Origin: Tetradesmus obliquus
Lineage: Eukaryota > Chlorophyta > Chlorophyceae > Sphaeropleales > Scenedesmaceae
Reading direction: 5' to 3'
DNA: 64,000 nucleotides
NCBI GenBank assembly: GCA_030272155.1
Contig: CP126203.1
Location: 4,904,501 to 4,968,500, forward strand
Shown: piece by piece, positions 33,601-45,355 of the stretch
Numbering within the stretch: position 1 is the first letter of the stretch
How the letters are laid out: each line of letters opens with the position of its first letter
The notes under the pieces: model-generated
The model's input: only the letters and a program-made list of their open reading frames with translations
Database searches by the model: none
What the model was told of the DNA's origin: nothing
Made by a program: the position numbers and the translations under genes

Positions 33601-36600
33601 TCAATCAAACCTGCTGCTGTGCTTTGTGACCGCAGGCTGCAGAGGACCTGCTGCACCGTGCGCTGTACGCGCCTTCAGTCTTCTTTCTGTGCTGCTGTGC
33701 TTTGTGACCGCAGGCTGCGGAGGACCTGCTGCACCTCTGTTAGCGCTGTGTCAATCAGACCTGCTGCTGTGCTTTGTGACCGCAGGCTGCGGAGGACCTG
33801 CTGCACCTCTGTTCGCGCTGTGTTAATCAAACCTGCTGCTGTGCTGTGTAACCGCAGGCTGCAGAGGACCTGCTGCACCTCTGTTCGCGCTGTGTCAATC
33901 AAAACCTGCTGCTGTGCTGTTGACCGCAGGCTGCGGAGGACCTGCTGCGCCTCTGTTTGCGCTGTGTCAATCAAAACCTGCTGCTGTGCTTTGTGACCGC
34001 AGGCTGCGGAGGACCTGCTGCGCCTCTGTTCGCGCTGTGTCAATCAGACCTGCTGCTGTGCTTTGTGACCGCAGGCTGCGGAGGACCTGCTGCACCTCTG
34101 TTCGTGCTGCGTCAATCAAACTTGCTGCTGTGCTTTGTAACCGCAGGCTGCGGAGGACCTGCTGCACCGCGCGCTGTACGCGCTGGAGGCGGCCTGGCCG
34201 CACGGCTTCGACCCTGTCGCCGCTGCTGTGCGGCTGGACATCGAGAAGCCGGAGAACAAGGGCCTGTTCGTGGCACTGTTCAGGCACGCACAGGTGAGGG
34301 GGGCGGGGGCATGCACAGGTGAGGGGGGCGGGGGCATGCACAGGTGAGGGGGGCGGGGGCATGCACAGGTGAGGGGGGCGGGGGCATGCACAGGTGAGGG
34401 GGGCGGGGGCATGCACAGGTGAGGGGGGCGGGGGCATGCACAGGTGGGGTGGGCTGTTCGGGCATGCACAGGTGGGGTGGGCTGTTCAGGCATGCACAAG
34501 GGCCTGTTCGTGGCGCTGTTCAGGCACGCACAGGTGTGTGTTTGGGTGTGTGCGGCAGAAGCGGCTCTGCACACATGGATGTTAAGCAGCTAGTGCCTCG
34601 TCGACGGAGAAAGCATTACTAATAATTGAGTGTTTGCTCTTCACCGCTGCAGGCGCTGTCGCGGCGCGGCTGCCACGGCTCTGCGCTTGAGGCCACCAAG
34701 CTGCTGCTGGCGCTGGACCCTGAGGACCCGCTGGGGGGGCTGCTGCTGCTGGACTACCTGGCACTCAGGGCAGGTGGGAGGGGGTGGGGGTGGCAGGCTG
34801 TGCCGACATTGTGATTGCATTCGGATGCATGCCAGCAGGCTTGCGACACACCGTACTGCGTGCGTGTTGAGTCAACAAGCTGCAGCTGCTGCTGCTGCTG
34901 TTGGACTACCTGGCGGTGCGGGGTGGGGAGAAGTGCTAGTTGCGGTCAAGCAGCTGCAGACGGCGGCCAGGCACACACCTGCACCAGCACAACGAATAGT
35001 GCAGTTGCTTGCATGCCTGCATACCGCGCGCTGCACGGCAGCCCATACCTGCTTGCAGCTTCCATACACTTGCATCATAGGCCCTAGGTGAGCCGCACCA
35101 ACTGATTGCGCTGCTGCTGCTGCTGCTGCTGCAGGCAGCTACGAGTACCTGGAGCGCTTCGTGGCTGAGTTTGACAGCAGCCACGCGCTGGCGCTGCTGC
35201 CCAACTACGCCTTTGCTCTGCCACTGGCGCGCTTCAGGCGAGAGCAGCAGCAGCAGCAAGCAGCAGGTGCCAGCAGCGACCAGCAAGGCAGCAGCAGCAG
35301 CAGCAGCAGCAGCAAGGTGCCTCCTGTGAGCAGCTACACGCTGCTGGCGCAGGCGCTGCTGCTGCACCCGCGGGTGCTGGTTGAGCTGATGGCCAAGCTG
35401 GGGGCCCAGGGCGTGGGCAAGGACGCGGCCTGGCAGAGCCTGCTGGCACGCAAGCTCTTCGCCAAGGTGCGGCTGCAGTTGCGACTGTGTCTTGCTCTAG
35501 TTGCTTGGGATTGCTTTGTCAGGCCAAGGAGGAAAAGGGAGGGGAGGGGGAAAGGCTGGTGCTGAAAAGCTTGGGGGTTGTGCCGCAAGGAGTATGTGGT
35601 GTACTAGTAAATGCGTGTCTCATGAGTTACAGATGCTGACCATGCTGTGGCACGTGCTTATTATGCATCCACACCTGCCCCCTCCTCTGCGTGGTGTGAA
35701 AGCTCAACGGCGGCCACCTGCACCGCTGCGTGTCTTGGATGTTGTTGCTGTTGTTCTGCGCAGGATGGCGACCACGGCAGCGAGTCGCTGGCGCACCTGG
35801 TCAGCCTGTTTGGCTGGCCACTTGGATGCATACGCAGTTCTCTCTTCCAAGTACTGTTGTGGCTGACCAATGCTTTGCTCTGCTGCGTGTGTGGGCTTTT
35901 GGCTCCGCACAGGCGGGTGACCACGGCAGCGAGTCGCTGGCGCACCTGGTAAGCCTGTTTGTGGAGCGCAGCCACAGCCTGTGGAAGGCGCAGGACGTCC
36001 AAGCATGGCTCAAGACAGCAGCAGAGGCAGCAGCAGACGTGGCAGACGGCAAGCCCCGCAGCAGCAGCAGCAGCAGCAGCAGCAGCGGCTTGCCGCCGAG
36101 CAGCAGCAGGGTGCGGCCGGATGATGTGGAGGTGTATGGCAGCGCTGCTGACTGGGCGCGTGTGGCTGCGGAGAGCTTCCCTGGTGGGGGCCGCAACGAG
36201 TGGGGCCACCTGCGGCTGGCCGACTTCAGTGATGCTGTCAACGCGCTGCCACAAGAGGAGATGCAGGCGGCCATGGCTCCAGGGCAGGTGAGGGTGGTGC
36301 TGTGTTTGTGAGTTGGGGGTGGTGGTGGGGGGACAGAGTTGCAGGCTGCAGCGGTATCCTGCTCAGCCGGTGACGCCACGGGTGGTCACCAGCTGGCAGC
36401 CGTGTGCAGGACAGCAACAGCAAACGTTGTTGCAGGTAACGTGGGGCAAGGTAACGTGGGGCCACCTGCGGCTGGCAGACTTCAGTGATGCTGTCAACGC
36501 GCTGCCGCAGGAGGAGATGCAGGTGGCCATGGCGCCAGGGCAGGTGCGTGGACGTCAGCGTGGGATGCAGTAGTTCAAGCAGCGGAGTCGCACTTGTGGG

Positions 36601-37130
36601 TGTGGGGTTCCAGTGGTGGCCGGGTGTTGTAAGCGGCCTGCCTCAGGAGGTGATAGAGGCGGCCATGGCTCCGGGGCAGATGAGGGTGTGGGGGCGGGGT
36701 CGGCAGGGGCCGGGTTAGCAGCCTGCACGCTGTGTCTTGCTCAGCAATTCAGCCTTTGGCCGTGCTGATTGCTGGACCTACCGCTTCCGTGCTTTCTGAA
36801 GCACCCATGCATGCTGCACCATGCAATCCTTACGTCACAACATGTTGTGCTGCTGCCCTGTGTGCGTTGCAGGGCATGAACGACGCTGCGGCAGTGGAGG
36901 CGCTCAACGACATGCTGCTGCAGGAGCAGCTGGCAGCAGCGCAGCGGCAGCAGCAGCAGCAGGGCGGCCCCGCCATGAGCGAGGAGCAGCTGCGGGGCAC
37001 CAACCCGCTGCTGATGCTGCTGCAGAGCATGCTGCCCTGGGTCAACGCGGGCCAGCAGCCAGACTACGCGGCAGATGACGGCAGCGGCGGGCAGCAGCAG
37101 CAGGGGCCAGGCGGCGGCGGCCAGCAGTAG
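30661..37130 (+). CDS. TCF25: TCF25/Rqc1-like ribosome quality-control factor
   Basis: Family members (yeast Rqc1, animal TCF25/Nulp1) act with Ltn1 and Rqc2 on stalled 60S ribosomes. Exons 30661-30810, 30977-31433, 31910-32053, 32818-33011, 34147-34293, 34653-34773, 35135-35466, 35913-36287 and 36873-37130 join in phase to 725 residues. The acidic N-terminus ends [12 protein letters not shown] basic [11 protein letters not shown] stretch, DIDALLQQL and [16 protein letters not shown] follow. The conserved core has [86 protein letters not shown] and [11 protein letters not shown]; the C-terminus has [13 protein letters not shown]. Gln and Ser homopolymers are encoded by CAG/AGC runs. Four of the eight introns hold obvious splice-junction copies. 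TGTAA motifs follow the stop at 37198 and 37207. Confidence 0.92.
32006..32525 (+). repeat. Four-copy array of exon 3' end plus donor in the TCF25-like gene
   Basis: The exon end ([22 protein letters not shown] at 32053) is repeated at ~32258-32305 ([22 protein letters not shown]), ~32370-32418 ([21 protein letters not shown]) and ~32488-32521 ([15 protein letters not shown]). Two copies keep the same phase and a usable GTGCGT donor. Confidence 0.92.
33109..34170 (+). repeat. Thirteen-copy array of acceptor plus exon 5' end in the TCF25-like gene
   Basis: CAG|GCTGCGGAGGACCTGCTGCA, the start of the exon at 34147 ([10 protein letters not shown]), occurs 13 times. Exon-start positions are ~33111, 33190, 33297, 33433, 33537, 33635, 33714, 33785, 33857, 33930, 34003, 34075 and 34147. 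The last seven form a regular ~72-bp array (TGCTGCTGTGCTTTGTGACC then GCAG|GCTGCGG); earlier copies are more diverged and widely spaced. Only the last copy continues into the full exon. Copies at 33785, 33857, 34003 and 34075 reach an in-frame stop about 21-22 codons in. Confidence 0.95.
34280..34540 (+). repeat. Nine-copy donor array in the TCF25-like gene
   Basis: After the true exon end (GCACAG|GTGAGG at 34293) a 25-bp unit (GTGAGGGGGGCGGGGGCATG then CACAG) is repeated six times. Two ~28-bp variants follow (GTGGGG), then a longer copy of the exon end ([17 protein letters not shown] at 34533). In total nine CACAG|GT junctions occur in 250 bases, six of them CACAG|GTGAGG. Confidence 0.95.
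35755..35960 (+). repeat. Duplicated acceptor plus exon start ([15 protein letters not shown])
   Basis: The exon beginning at 35913 is preceded by a copy at ~35764-35811 with its own GCGCAG acceptor. The two are nearly identical over ~45 bases; only the second continues into the complete exon. Confidence 0.9.
36433..36682 (+). repeat. Two extra copies of an exon 3' end in the TCF25-like gene
   Basis: The exon end at 36287 ([28 protein letters not shown]) recurs at ~36450-36543 (followed by GTGCGT) and, shorter and with the donor lost (ATGAGG), at ~36635-36680. Confidence 0.9.
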
Positions 37131-37197
37131 CAGTAGCCGCTTGCTGAGTTATGTTCAGGCTGGTCAAGGTCGACTGTTTGTGCCTGCATGCTGCACG

Positions 37198-37211
37198 TGT
37201 AAATTATGTAA
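37198..37211 (+). terminator. TGTAA polyadenylation motifs
   Basis: Two TGTAA pentamers (37198-37202 and 37207-37211) lie 68-81 bases after the TCF25-like stop codon. TGTAA is the usual poly(A) signal in chlorophycean algae; a third is at ~37295. Confidence 0.55.
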
Positions 37212-38460
37212 ATTTCAAATGTGGTTGCGCATGAGCATGGCAGTTGCTGAGCCTGAGGCCGCTGCCAGCTGGCAGTGCCAGCACAGAGCGATTTTGTAAC
37301 AAGTGATTTGCAAGGGTCTCTTGTGTTGTCGTGATACTTTGCTCTGTCGACTGCTGCAACATGCTACCAAGCTCGCCACGGCAATTTCTGAGCCCATTGG
37401 GTGGTGAGCAATTGCGCCACTGGCACGTCCAGTCAAGTCAACGATTTGTTGGCGTGTCAGCTTGACTTTTACAAAAAAGCACTCAAGGCTACCATTAAAT
37501 TGCGGCACCCGTAATCCACAGATGCAGGCCAAAAAGGAAGCCAAAGCAATGCAGTATAAATGTTGAACTGCCAGCAACAAGCGCCTTCAGATCGCAGGCT
37601 TGTTGCCGTGCCATGTAGAAGCCACTGAAAGGCACTAATTGAGTGCCTTATGAGGTTGACAACAGTCGGTGCATGCCAGAAACCAAGGATGTAGCTGAAC
37701 ATCACAGAATATATAGAACAAATAAACTGTTCACGGGTATGCCCACCAGCATTTACTGGTATGTCATGATGCACACAACAGTGCCTAGTAGGCACTGTAG
37801 TACAATCTTCAATGCATTCTGGCAACAGTTGTGCTGCATGGTGCATCATGGCCGAAGACGTCAATTTCAGGAAACAACGCTTGTCACACGCTGCTGCCAT
37901 ACACGAATAAAGGGTAATACATACACCGTACATTGAGGGTCTGGAAGCCTATGCACGGCACAAATGCCGGAGTACTGTCATTGTGGCCAGCAGACAGCTC
38001 GGCTTGCAACTTGGTGCGCTGTGCAGCCGCAGCAACCGGCCTGGGTCCGGCCTGGTGCTGTGGTCCAGCCCTGCCAAGCTGTCTGCGCCCATGAGCTGCA
38101 GCGCTGCAACTTCAAAGTTCTTGATCTGAGATATCAGCTGTCAGCAGCTGCCGCATCTGCTGGTGGCTGCGGCAGCCGTACCGAAGTGACCGGCTCCGGC
38201 GTGGCCCTGCACACAAGCAGTGAAGCAGAGGCAGCAGACGCACAGTTACTTTCTACTGGTACATGCGTAGGTGTTGAAGTTGTGCACACGACACAGCGTC
38301 GCAGCGAGGCAGCCTGCAGGAGTGCGTTGCACGTGTTCATAATGTGAAGCAACGCAAGGTGCATGAATTAGCATGGCCAGCAGCACAAACTCGGCTTTGC
38401 TTGTCGGGCAATATATGCATGCCACGTCAGCAGGCTGCTGTCGCGAGCGCAACCCACAGA
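37212..38460. other. Convergent intergenic region
   Basis: This lies between the 3' ends of the TCF25-like gene and the hydrolase. It is relatively AT-rich from 37200 to 37950, with no family-like coding sequence. It may contain a last exon of the hydrolase, because that gene's apparent terminal exon shows donor-like copies towards 38465. Confidence 0.45.
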
Positions 38461-38464
38461 CGCA

Positions 38465-38740
38465 GCTGCGCCCGCACCTCTCCTTGCAGCAGCCCAGCAG
38501 GGTGTTGTTGCACTGATATCCTAGTACCACATCATCTTCGTCTCCTGCAGAGCTGCCACACGCACCTCTCCTTGCGGCTGCCCAGCAGGGGCCTGGCCAC
38601 GCTGGCCAGCATGGGCAGCGCCCGCCGGGCGCCCGCTCAAAAGGGTGCTGTTGCACTCACTGATGCCACACGTTGATCTCATACAGGCCTTCCGAATAAC
38701 ACACGCACCTCTCTTTGCGGCTGCCCAGCAGTGTGCTGGC
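38465..38740 (-). repeat. Copies of the hydrolase terminal exon end with donor-like sites
   Basis: Sense sequence ending LLGSRKER then GTGCGT (~38711) is repeated at ~38640-38562 (LPMLASVARPLLGSRKER then GTGCGT) and, shorter, at ~38500-38470 (LLGCCKER then GTGCGG). Three donor-like sites in a row suggest a further downstream exon or a decayed one. Confidence 0.8.
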
Positions 38741-41592
38741 CACGCTGGCCAGCGTGGGCAGCGCCCGCCGCGCACTGGCCGCGCCGCCCGGCGCCGCGCC
38801 GCTGCCGCCCGCCGCCCCCGCCAGCGTGAGCGTGTGTGTCTTGCTGAGCAGCAGGCTGCTGAGGCCGCGGCCCAGCCCTGCTACTGCGCTGCCGCTGGCT
38901 GTTATGAGCTGCTGCAGCGTGCCCAGGATGGCTGCCTTGACCTCTGGCACCAGCAGAAAGGCGCCGTGCGTGAGCTCGGGGTTGAACACCACCTGTTTTG
39001 GGCAGGATGGCGGTGTCAGAGAACGTGCGTGGTGGCGGTGGTAGCGGTGGTGACCGCCCGCAGGCACATCCAAGCCAAACCAGACCAAACCAGCCATGCA
39101 TGCTGTTTGATGCGCAACAAAAGACGCGCAATCTCCTGCCTACGCTGATGATACTTGATGCCACATGCAGCTTGCTTCTGCTGCGAACAAACAGGCAGCG
39201 TGTGAGCATGTGCATTGCAAACTCTGGCACCAGCAGGAAGGCGCCGTGCGTGAGCTCGGGGTTGTAGACCACCTAGGGGATTCGTGTTTTGGTTGGGCTG
39301 GTCAGAGTAGATCAACTTCGTGTGACTGCTGATCAATGCAGGAATTTAAGCATGTCATGTGGTTGTGCTTGCAATCCACGACACATGCAAATCTTCGTTA
39401 ATGCCGCGCATGCAGGTTGATTGGGAGAGTTCTCAGCCAGCATGCACAGCTTGATTGTCAGGAGCAATGTGAGACACTGATGATCACCAGTCAGCAGGCA
39501 AGCATCAACCAACACCAGACCACGCCAGCAGGCAGACACCATGAAGCTGTACGCAGCCTGCAGTAAGCAGCAGCATGCAGCTTGTCAACAAAAGGCTAGC
39601 ACTGCGCAGTCCTGGTGATGTTAGCGCTGATGGCCGGGGTGGCTGGACCACAGCAAGCCAGCTTGCTCTTCAAAACGCGACGTGTGTCCCCTGTGTGTCC
39701 CGTTACTCTCACCTGCACGTGCCCTGCGCGCTCCAGCATCACTCTCACTGCATTGCTGTCCACCAGGTCATCCTTGCCGCTCAGCAGCACCACACTGCCA
39801 GACGGCAGGTCCTCCGGCCACCTGGACACAGCAGCAGCAGCAACATCAGATAAGCAGGCACCACTGCGGCGAGTACAGTGAAGAGATTGCGCAGCCAGCG
39901 TTGCACTGTAAAACTGCACCTGACAGCAGCACAAAGCAGGCAATCAGGTGGCGGAACAAGGCAGTGGTAGTGAAAGCATGCAAGCAGCAGCACGCAGGCG
40001 CAGTATGCGGCGAGCATGCTGCAGCCAGTTACAGCAGGCTGGGCTGGCCACTGTGGTGTGCCACACTAGATGGGCAGATCCTGTGCATGGCCCACTGCCA
40101 GCTGCATGCTGTATGCTATGGCTGCTGCCGCTCACATGTTGAGGTCGGTCCAGTAGAAGCGGCGCGCAAAGGTGGCGCACAGGTGCAGGTCGTTGGCTGC
40201 CAGCTTGCGCACTGCCACCTTGGCCACACCCAGCAGCCTGCAGCAGCAGCAGCAGCAGAAGCAGCAGCCAAAGAACAGAAAGATTGCAGGATGCCGCAGC
40301 AGCAGCGCTAGGTGATGTACACTGCAGCACCTGCACACCGATGCACTGCACTTCACATGGCGTTGTGCAGTGGTGGGCGGTGGAGCCTGATGCACTCATG
40401 GTGCTGCTGGCCTGCTGCAGGTGTGCCTGCTGTGTGAAGCTGCATCTGTGCCTGCGGCGTGCCGCGCCTCCTGCTGCTGGCCCGCCACTCACGCCGCCTT
40501 GTTCCAGCCGCTCCACTCGAAGCGGCGGTACAAAAAGTTGGTCAGCAGGTAGGGCATGAACCTGCGGGGCACGGTTTGGGCACAAGCAGCGGTGCTGTCA
40601 AATGCAGGCCAGAGGGTACCACTGCCTGCCTATAGCAAGCTCTTACAGCAACAACTTGCGTGCTCCTTGCTACACTCCACATCACTCTGTGTGATGGTAC
40701 GGTCAATGGCATCATCACACCCGGTCAAATTCCAAGCAGGCGGCAGATACAGCAGGTAGTTGCGGGTCACGTTTGGCACGGCCCGGGCTTTTTGAAAGGA
40801 TGGCTTGGCCTGCTGCTGCTGCTGCTGCTGCTGCTGCCGCAAGTGTATGGCTCATGTGCCCACTCACATGCCGATGGTCACAGGGTCCAGCAGGTACAGC
40901 GAGGCCACGCGCTGCGGGTGGCGCCGCACCAGCAGGCTGGCAATGAAGGTGCCTGGCGGCAGAGAGGAGCACAGGGTGGGAGGGAGGCAGCAGGCGGCGG
41001 CAGCAGCAGCAGCAGCAGCAGCTGCCAGTTACACAGAGCAGCCAGCATGTGCAGAGTATGCGCAAGCAGCAACCGGGTGCAGCCAAGGCGAGAGGCTGCC
41101 GCCTCACAGGCGCCAGCAGAACATGCTGAATGCCACTGAAAGGCGTACTTGCAGGGCAGCCAACGCTTGTAAAGGCACGGCGGCAGCCTGCGCACCGTAG
41201 CTGTGTGCCATGACGCAGGCGCGTTCTATGCGCAGCTCATCCAGCATGCCCACCACAGCAGCCTCCACCTCGTCAGCCGTCATCACCTTGCTGCGGGGCA
41301 GCAGCAGAACAGCACAAATGCGGCAGCATGACAGGGCAGCACGGGCAGTGCAGCAGGTCAAAGGTGGTGTGCTGAGAAAAGGCAGCTCCGTAGCTGCCCA
41401 CCACTGCTGACTCCACCTCGTCAGCCGTCATCACCTTGCTGCGGGCGCAAGCAGCAGGCAGCACAAGCAGCAGGCAGCACAAGCAGCAGGGGCAGCCGGG
41501 GAGAGGCAAGGTCAGAGCTGAGCACGCTCGTGGCGCAGCGGGAGGGCAGCGCAGCCCTGTCAACACGCTGTTGCAGGTTGGTTTGTTGCAAC

Positions 41593-41634
<42 letters not shown>

Positions 41635-43788
41635 ACCCCACGCTCTCACCCAAGCCTTAGCGACACGCCCTTGAACTCCACCGCAATGATGGGGTGGCCC
41701 CCCGCCACCATCTGCAGCACCAGCCCCAGGTAGGCAGGCAGCCCGCCCACACCATGCAGGAACAGCACGGGCAGCCCAGGGGGCGCGGCGTCCATGCCTG
41801 TCATGGTGAGCACCTGCTGCAGCGGGCAGGTGCCGGCAGACAACAGCTGGCTGCGGCAGCAGCAACAGCAGCAGCAGCAGCAGCAGCAGCAAGCAGGCAG
41901 GGGGCGGAAGAGGCCACAGGAAGTGCCGGGTCAGCAATCGGCAGCTTCTGTTGGGCGGGCAAAAACGACACGTACAAGTTGGCGGCTGCTGCTTGCCAGG
42001 CTGGTGTGCACAGCAACATATAACAAGCTCAAACAAGCGCCACGTTGCTGCTGCGCAGCACTGCAGCAGCCTACCCACCTGGTGCGGGGTGCCAGCTGTG
42101 GCAGGTGTGCCAATGACATCTGCGGATGGCCACCCGGCTGCGCTGACGCGGCACGGGTGGCTGTCCCATGCTGCCTGCTCTGATCGCGGCCAATCTTTGT
42201 GTCAGCTGCTGCTGCTGCTGCTGCTGTTGCGCTGCTGCTGCGGCCATCAACAGGCGCTGAGGCAGCAGGCAGCTTCAGTCCTTGGCCGCCCTTGCTGCCA
42301 CGCCCAGCAACTTGCTCACTGTCATGTGCAGCAGCTGCTGCTGCAGCAGCAGCAGCGCTGGGTGCTGGCTGCCTGTAGCTCAGGTCTGTGCAGCTGTTGC
42401 GTGGTGTGGTGTCGGCGTCCTTGGCAGGGCTGTTGCTGTTGGCGGCGAAGGGCGTCCAGTCAGCGTCCTGGGAGCCCTGCGCCTCAAACACTGACGACAG
42501 CGTGCTGGTGAACTTAGGTGGCACCGGCTGCTGCTGCTGCTGCTCTAGAAGCTGGTTGGCACTTGCTACCACTGCCTCCACCACTGGGGCAGTGCTATCT
42601 GCTGCCTCCACCATTGCCGCACCCACAGTTTGGTCAAGTTTGGGCAGTGCAGCAGCAGCACTACCTGCGCCAGCAGGAGCAGCAGCTGCAGCAGCAAGCT
42701 GCGGGACGCCGTCGCCGGCTGCACTGTCAAGGTCGCACCCGCTGCTGCTGCTGGTCGCGTCACAGCTGACGCGTGCAGTGCTGCTGCTGTTGCTGTTGCC
42801 GCCGGGCGCTGCCGACTTTGGCGGCGGCTTATCACAGCCTAGTGTAAAGTAGGTCAGGCCACTGGCAGGCGCAGCAGCGGGCAGGCAGGCAGGCATAAAC
42901 ACATTGTTCAATGAGCAGAGATGCAGCAGGCATGCAAAACTTTGCTGCAGCGGGCGCCCATGCGACTGTTACACATACAGGCCCAGTCTTGCACACAACT
43001 CGCACCAGCTGCCTTTACAATTAAGGCCATACCATCATTGTTGAGATGTTCAACAACGGCAACTATTGAACTGCTGAGCCGCTGCTCACCTGTGCTGGTG
43101 TCGCCTGAAGCCCCAGCGCCGCAGCAGCGTGCGCCCGCTGCGCCCCACCCCCTCCACCAGCAGGTAGAAGGCCAGCGGCCGCCAGCTGGCATTCAGCGGC
43201 TCCCACAGGTGCCCCAGGAAGCTCACACCTGGGTTGTAGCCGGGTTCAAAGCTGACGCCCCAGGCTGCCTGCAGCTCCACAATCATCTGGCCTGGCACGT
43301 GGCCCAGGCCGGCATCAGCCATCTGCTGCCTGCAGGGAAAAGCAACAAAAAGAAATGGGACAGACACACAACACGAGCGGCGGATCAGGCAGCGCCAGTG
43401 ACGGGGATGAGCAGCAGCAAGCTGGCACAGCAGAGGCAGTGACGAAAGCACGCCACACAAGCACTGCTTGCAGGGAGTGCCGCTGCTACAATGTGCAGGT
43501 GCTGCCGCAGCTCAGCTGCTGCAGGGCTTCAGCAGCCTGCTGCAGCCGGCTCAGCTGCCACCTTTAGCATGCAGCAGTTGCGTGGCAGCAGGGAGTGCCG
43601 CTGCTACAATGTGCAGGTGCTGCCGCAGCTCAGCTGCTGCAGGGCTTCAGCAGCCTGCTGCAGCCGGCTCAGCTGCCACCTTTAGCATGCAGCAGTTGCG
43701 TGGCAGCAGCTGCAGCTGCCGAGGGCTCATTACTCACAGGCTGCGGTACCAGAAGCCATACGCCACAAACTCCTCCAGGTTGCCTGCG

Positions 43789-43842
<54 letters not shown>

Positions 43843-44515
43843 ATCACAAGCAGTCTACAGCACCTGCGCAAGCTGGTGAGGGCATCAGACCTGGCACACC
43901 TGTGATCTCTAGCAAACAACTGCATGCAGGGGTGCCAGCTTCGCACGCAGTTGCCAGAGCTGGTGCATTAGGGTTTGGCATCGGCTGAGCTGGCAGTCTT
44001 GCAGACCTGAAACACGCCTCTTGGCTCACTGTGTGCGCTGTCACCTGATGCACAGTCTGCTTGTGAAAGAGGGAACCTGTCCAGGAGTCTCTGCACCGCT
44101 GCTGCTGCTGCTGCTGCTGTTGGTCCTGCTGCTGCTACAAGCTGCTACACAAGCACCCACAAACACCCAGCCGCATGCTGCAGCCACGCGCACCTCTCTT
44201 GACCTGTGAGGGGTCAGCGCCCCTGTACCATCCGCTGATGTAGGCACCCGTGTCCATGCCGCCAGGCACCTCACGCGCGTAGCGCAGGAAGCGCCGCCAG
44301 CAGCGCATCGCATCGTGGTCGGCTGGCTCGTGCGGCTGTGGCTGCTTGTTGAGCCTATCATAACGTGGCAGGAACACGCACACAAAGAAGAGTGCCTCCA
44401 CAACTGGCCACACCAGCAGCAGGCGCCAGCGCAGCGGCCAGATGATGATGTACAGTGTGTATGCGATCAGCACCAGGGACGTGGCGCCCAGCACTCCCCG
44501 TGTGGTGGTCCTCAT
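38657..44515 (-). CDS. Alpha/beta-hydrolase-fold protein with N-terminal membrane segment
   Basis: Probable esterase or lipase of the AB_hydrolase_1 type; the substrate is unknown. Exons 44515-44194, 43783-43738, 43329-43090, 42861-42079, 41850-41650, 41290-41196, 40952-40868, 40561-40493, 40237-40136, 39821-39713 and 38992-38657 join in phase to 795 residues. Residues ~8-48 contain hydrophobic segments (LGATSLVLIAYTLYIIIW). The oxyanion motif is FLHGVGG (~41757), the nucleophile elbow AHSYG (~41205), the likely acid SGKDDLVD (~39760) and the histidine LTHGAFLL (~38965), so the triad looks complete. The 783-base exon encodes ~200 residues of Ala/Ser/Gln/Pro low complexity between the N-terminal cap and the catalytic core. 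The 3' end is uncertain: the stop at 38657 is used only if the donor-like GTGCGT after SRKER is ignored. Confidence 0.85.
39208..39273 (-). repeat. Duplicate acceptor plus exon start (VVYNPELTHGAFLLVPE)
   Basis: This is a copy of the hydrolase exon start at 38992 (VVFNPELTHGAFLLVPE), located ~280 bases upstream in sense with a CTAG acceptor. It includes the catalytic-histidine motif but ends after 17 codons. A similar duplicate of the exon starting at 41290 (KVMTADEVE) lies at ~41443-41398. Confidence 0.9.
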
Positions 44516-45355
44516 GGTTGTTTGAATGCCAATGGAGTGCTGTATGCCCAGCTTTGTTGGCGCTGCTGTTGGCTGGTGCTTACTCAGCAGCAGGCCTGCT
44601 ACTGCTGCTTGGTGTCATGCATGACTGGTCTGCAGAACGTTGTTGACAGGACCGCCGGTGAACAGATCAAATATGTTTTTGTGCTTTTGCGCTTTTTGAG
44701 AGCGCATGCAGCCATCAGGCACTCATCAGCTGGTCGCAGAATCAACGCACGGGGAGTGAGACGCAGCCAGAACAACAGCCAAACACAGCTGTCTACAACA
44801 AGAAAAACGCTTAGATTTAGATCGCAGGCCCGTCAGTAGGGCGAACACATGCACGCTGCGCTGAGCAGGAGCCTGTCACGGCAGGTCTCGGAGGCATCAA
44901 GTCCAACGGCAGCTCAGGCTCGCTACGGCAAGCTCATCGTACTGCAACGATTGGTTAATTACATACAGCATCTACGGCGCTGAAGCTTTGACTCAATGCG
45001 TAACCCAACTGCCACTGGCTGCACAGCTGGCAGGTCGTCAGACTGGCACATGCATACGATGTCAGCTTCAAATTTGAAGGCAGACGGCAAGCACGCGCAC
45101 TGCTGATGCGTTATGCCCCCCTTTCAGAGCTTGAACATAACAAACACTGGCAAATGGTGCCAACTGAGGAGAACAGTGCTATGTGTGATGCGTGCAGTCT
45201 GCCGCCCTTCCAATATACTGCCGCCGTGTAGCTGTATATGCAATTCTGACTTCACCAAGTGCTTGCACCCCCACAGTGCTGCCCAACCCATGTCGCCACA
45301 ACTGACTTGACGAGTCTGAATTCAAACGAACAGCATGTACGTCCACCCAGCATGC
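44516..45355. other. Intergenic: hydrolase promoter and AIFM2-like 3' flank
   Basis: This is 840 bases between the hydrolase ATG and the AIFM2-like stop, both on the minus strand. No coding sequence or clear promoter element was recognised. Confidence 0.5.
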
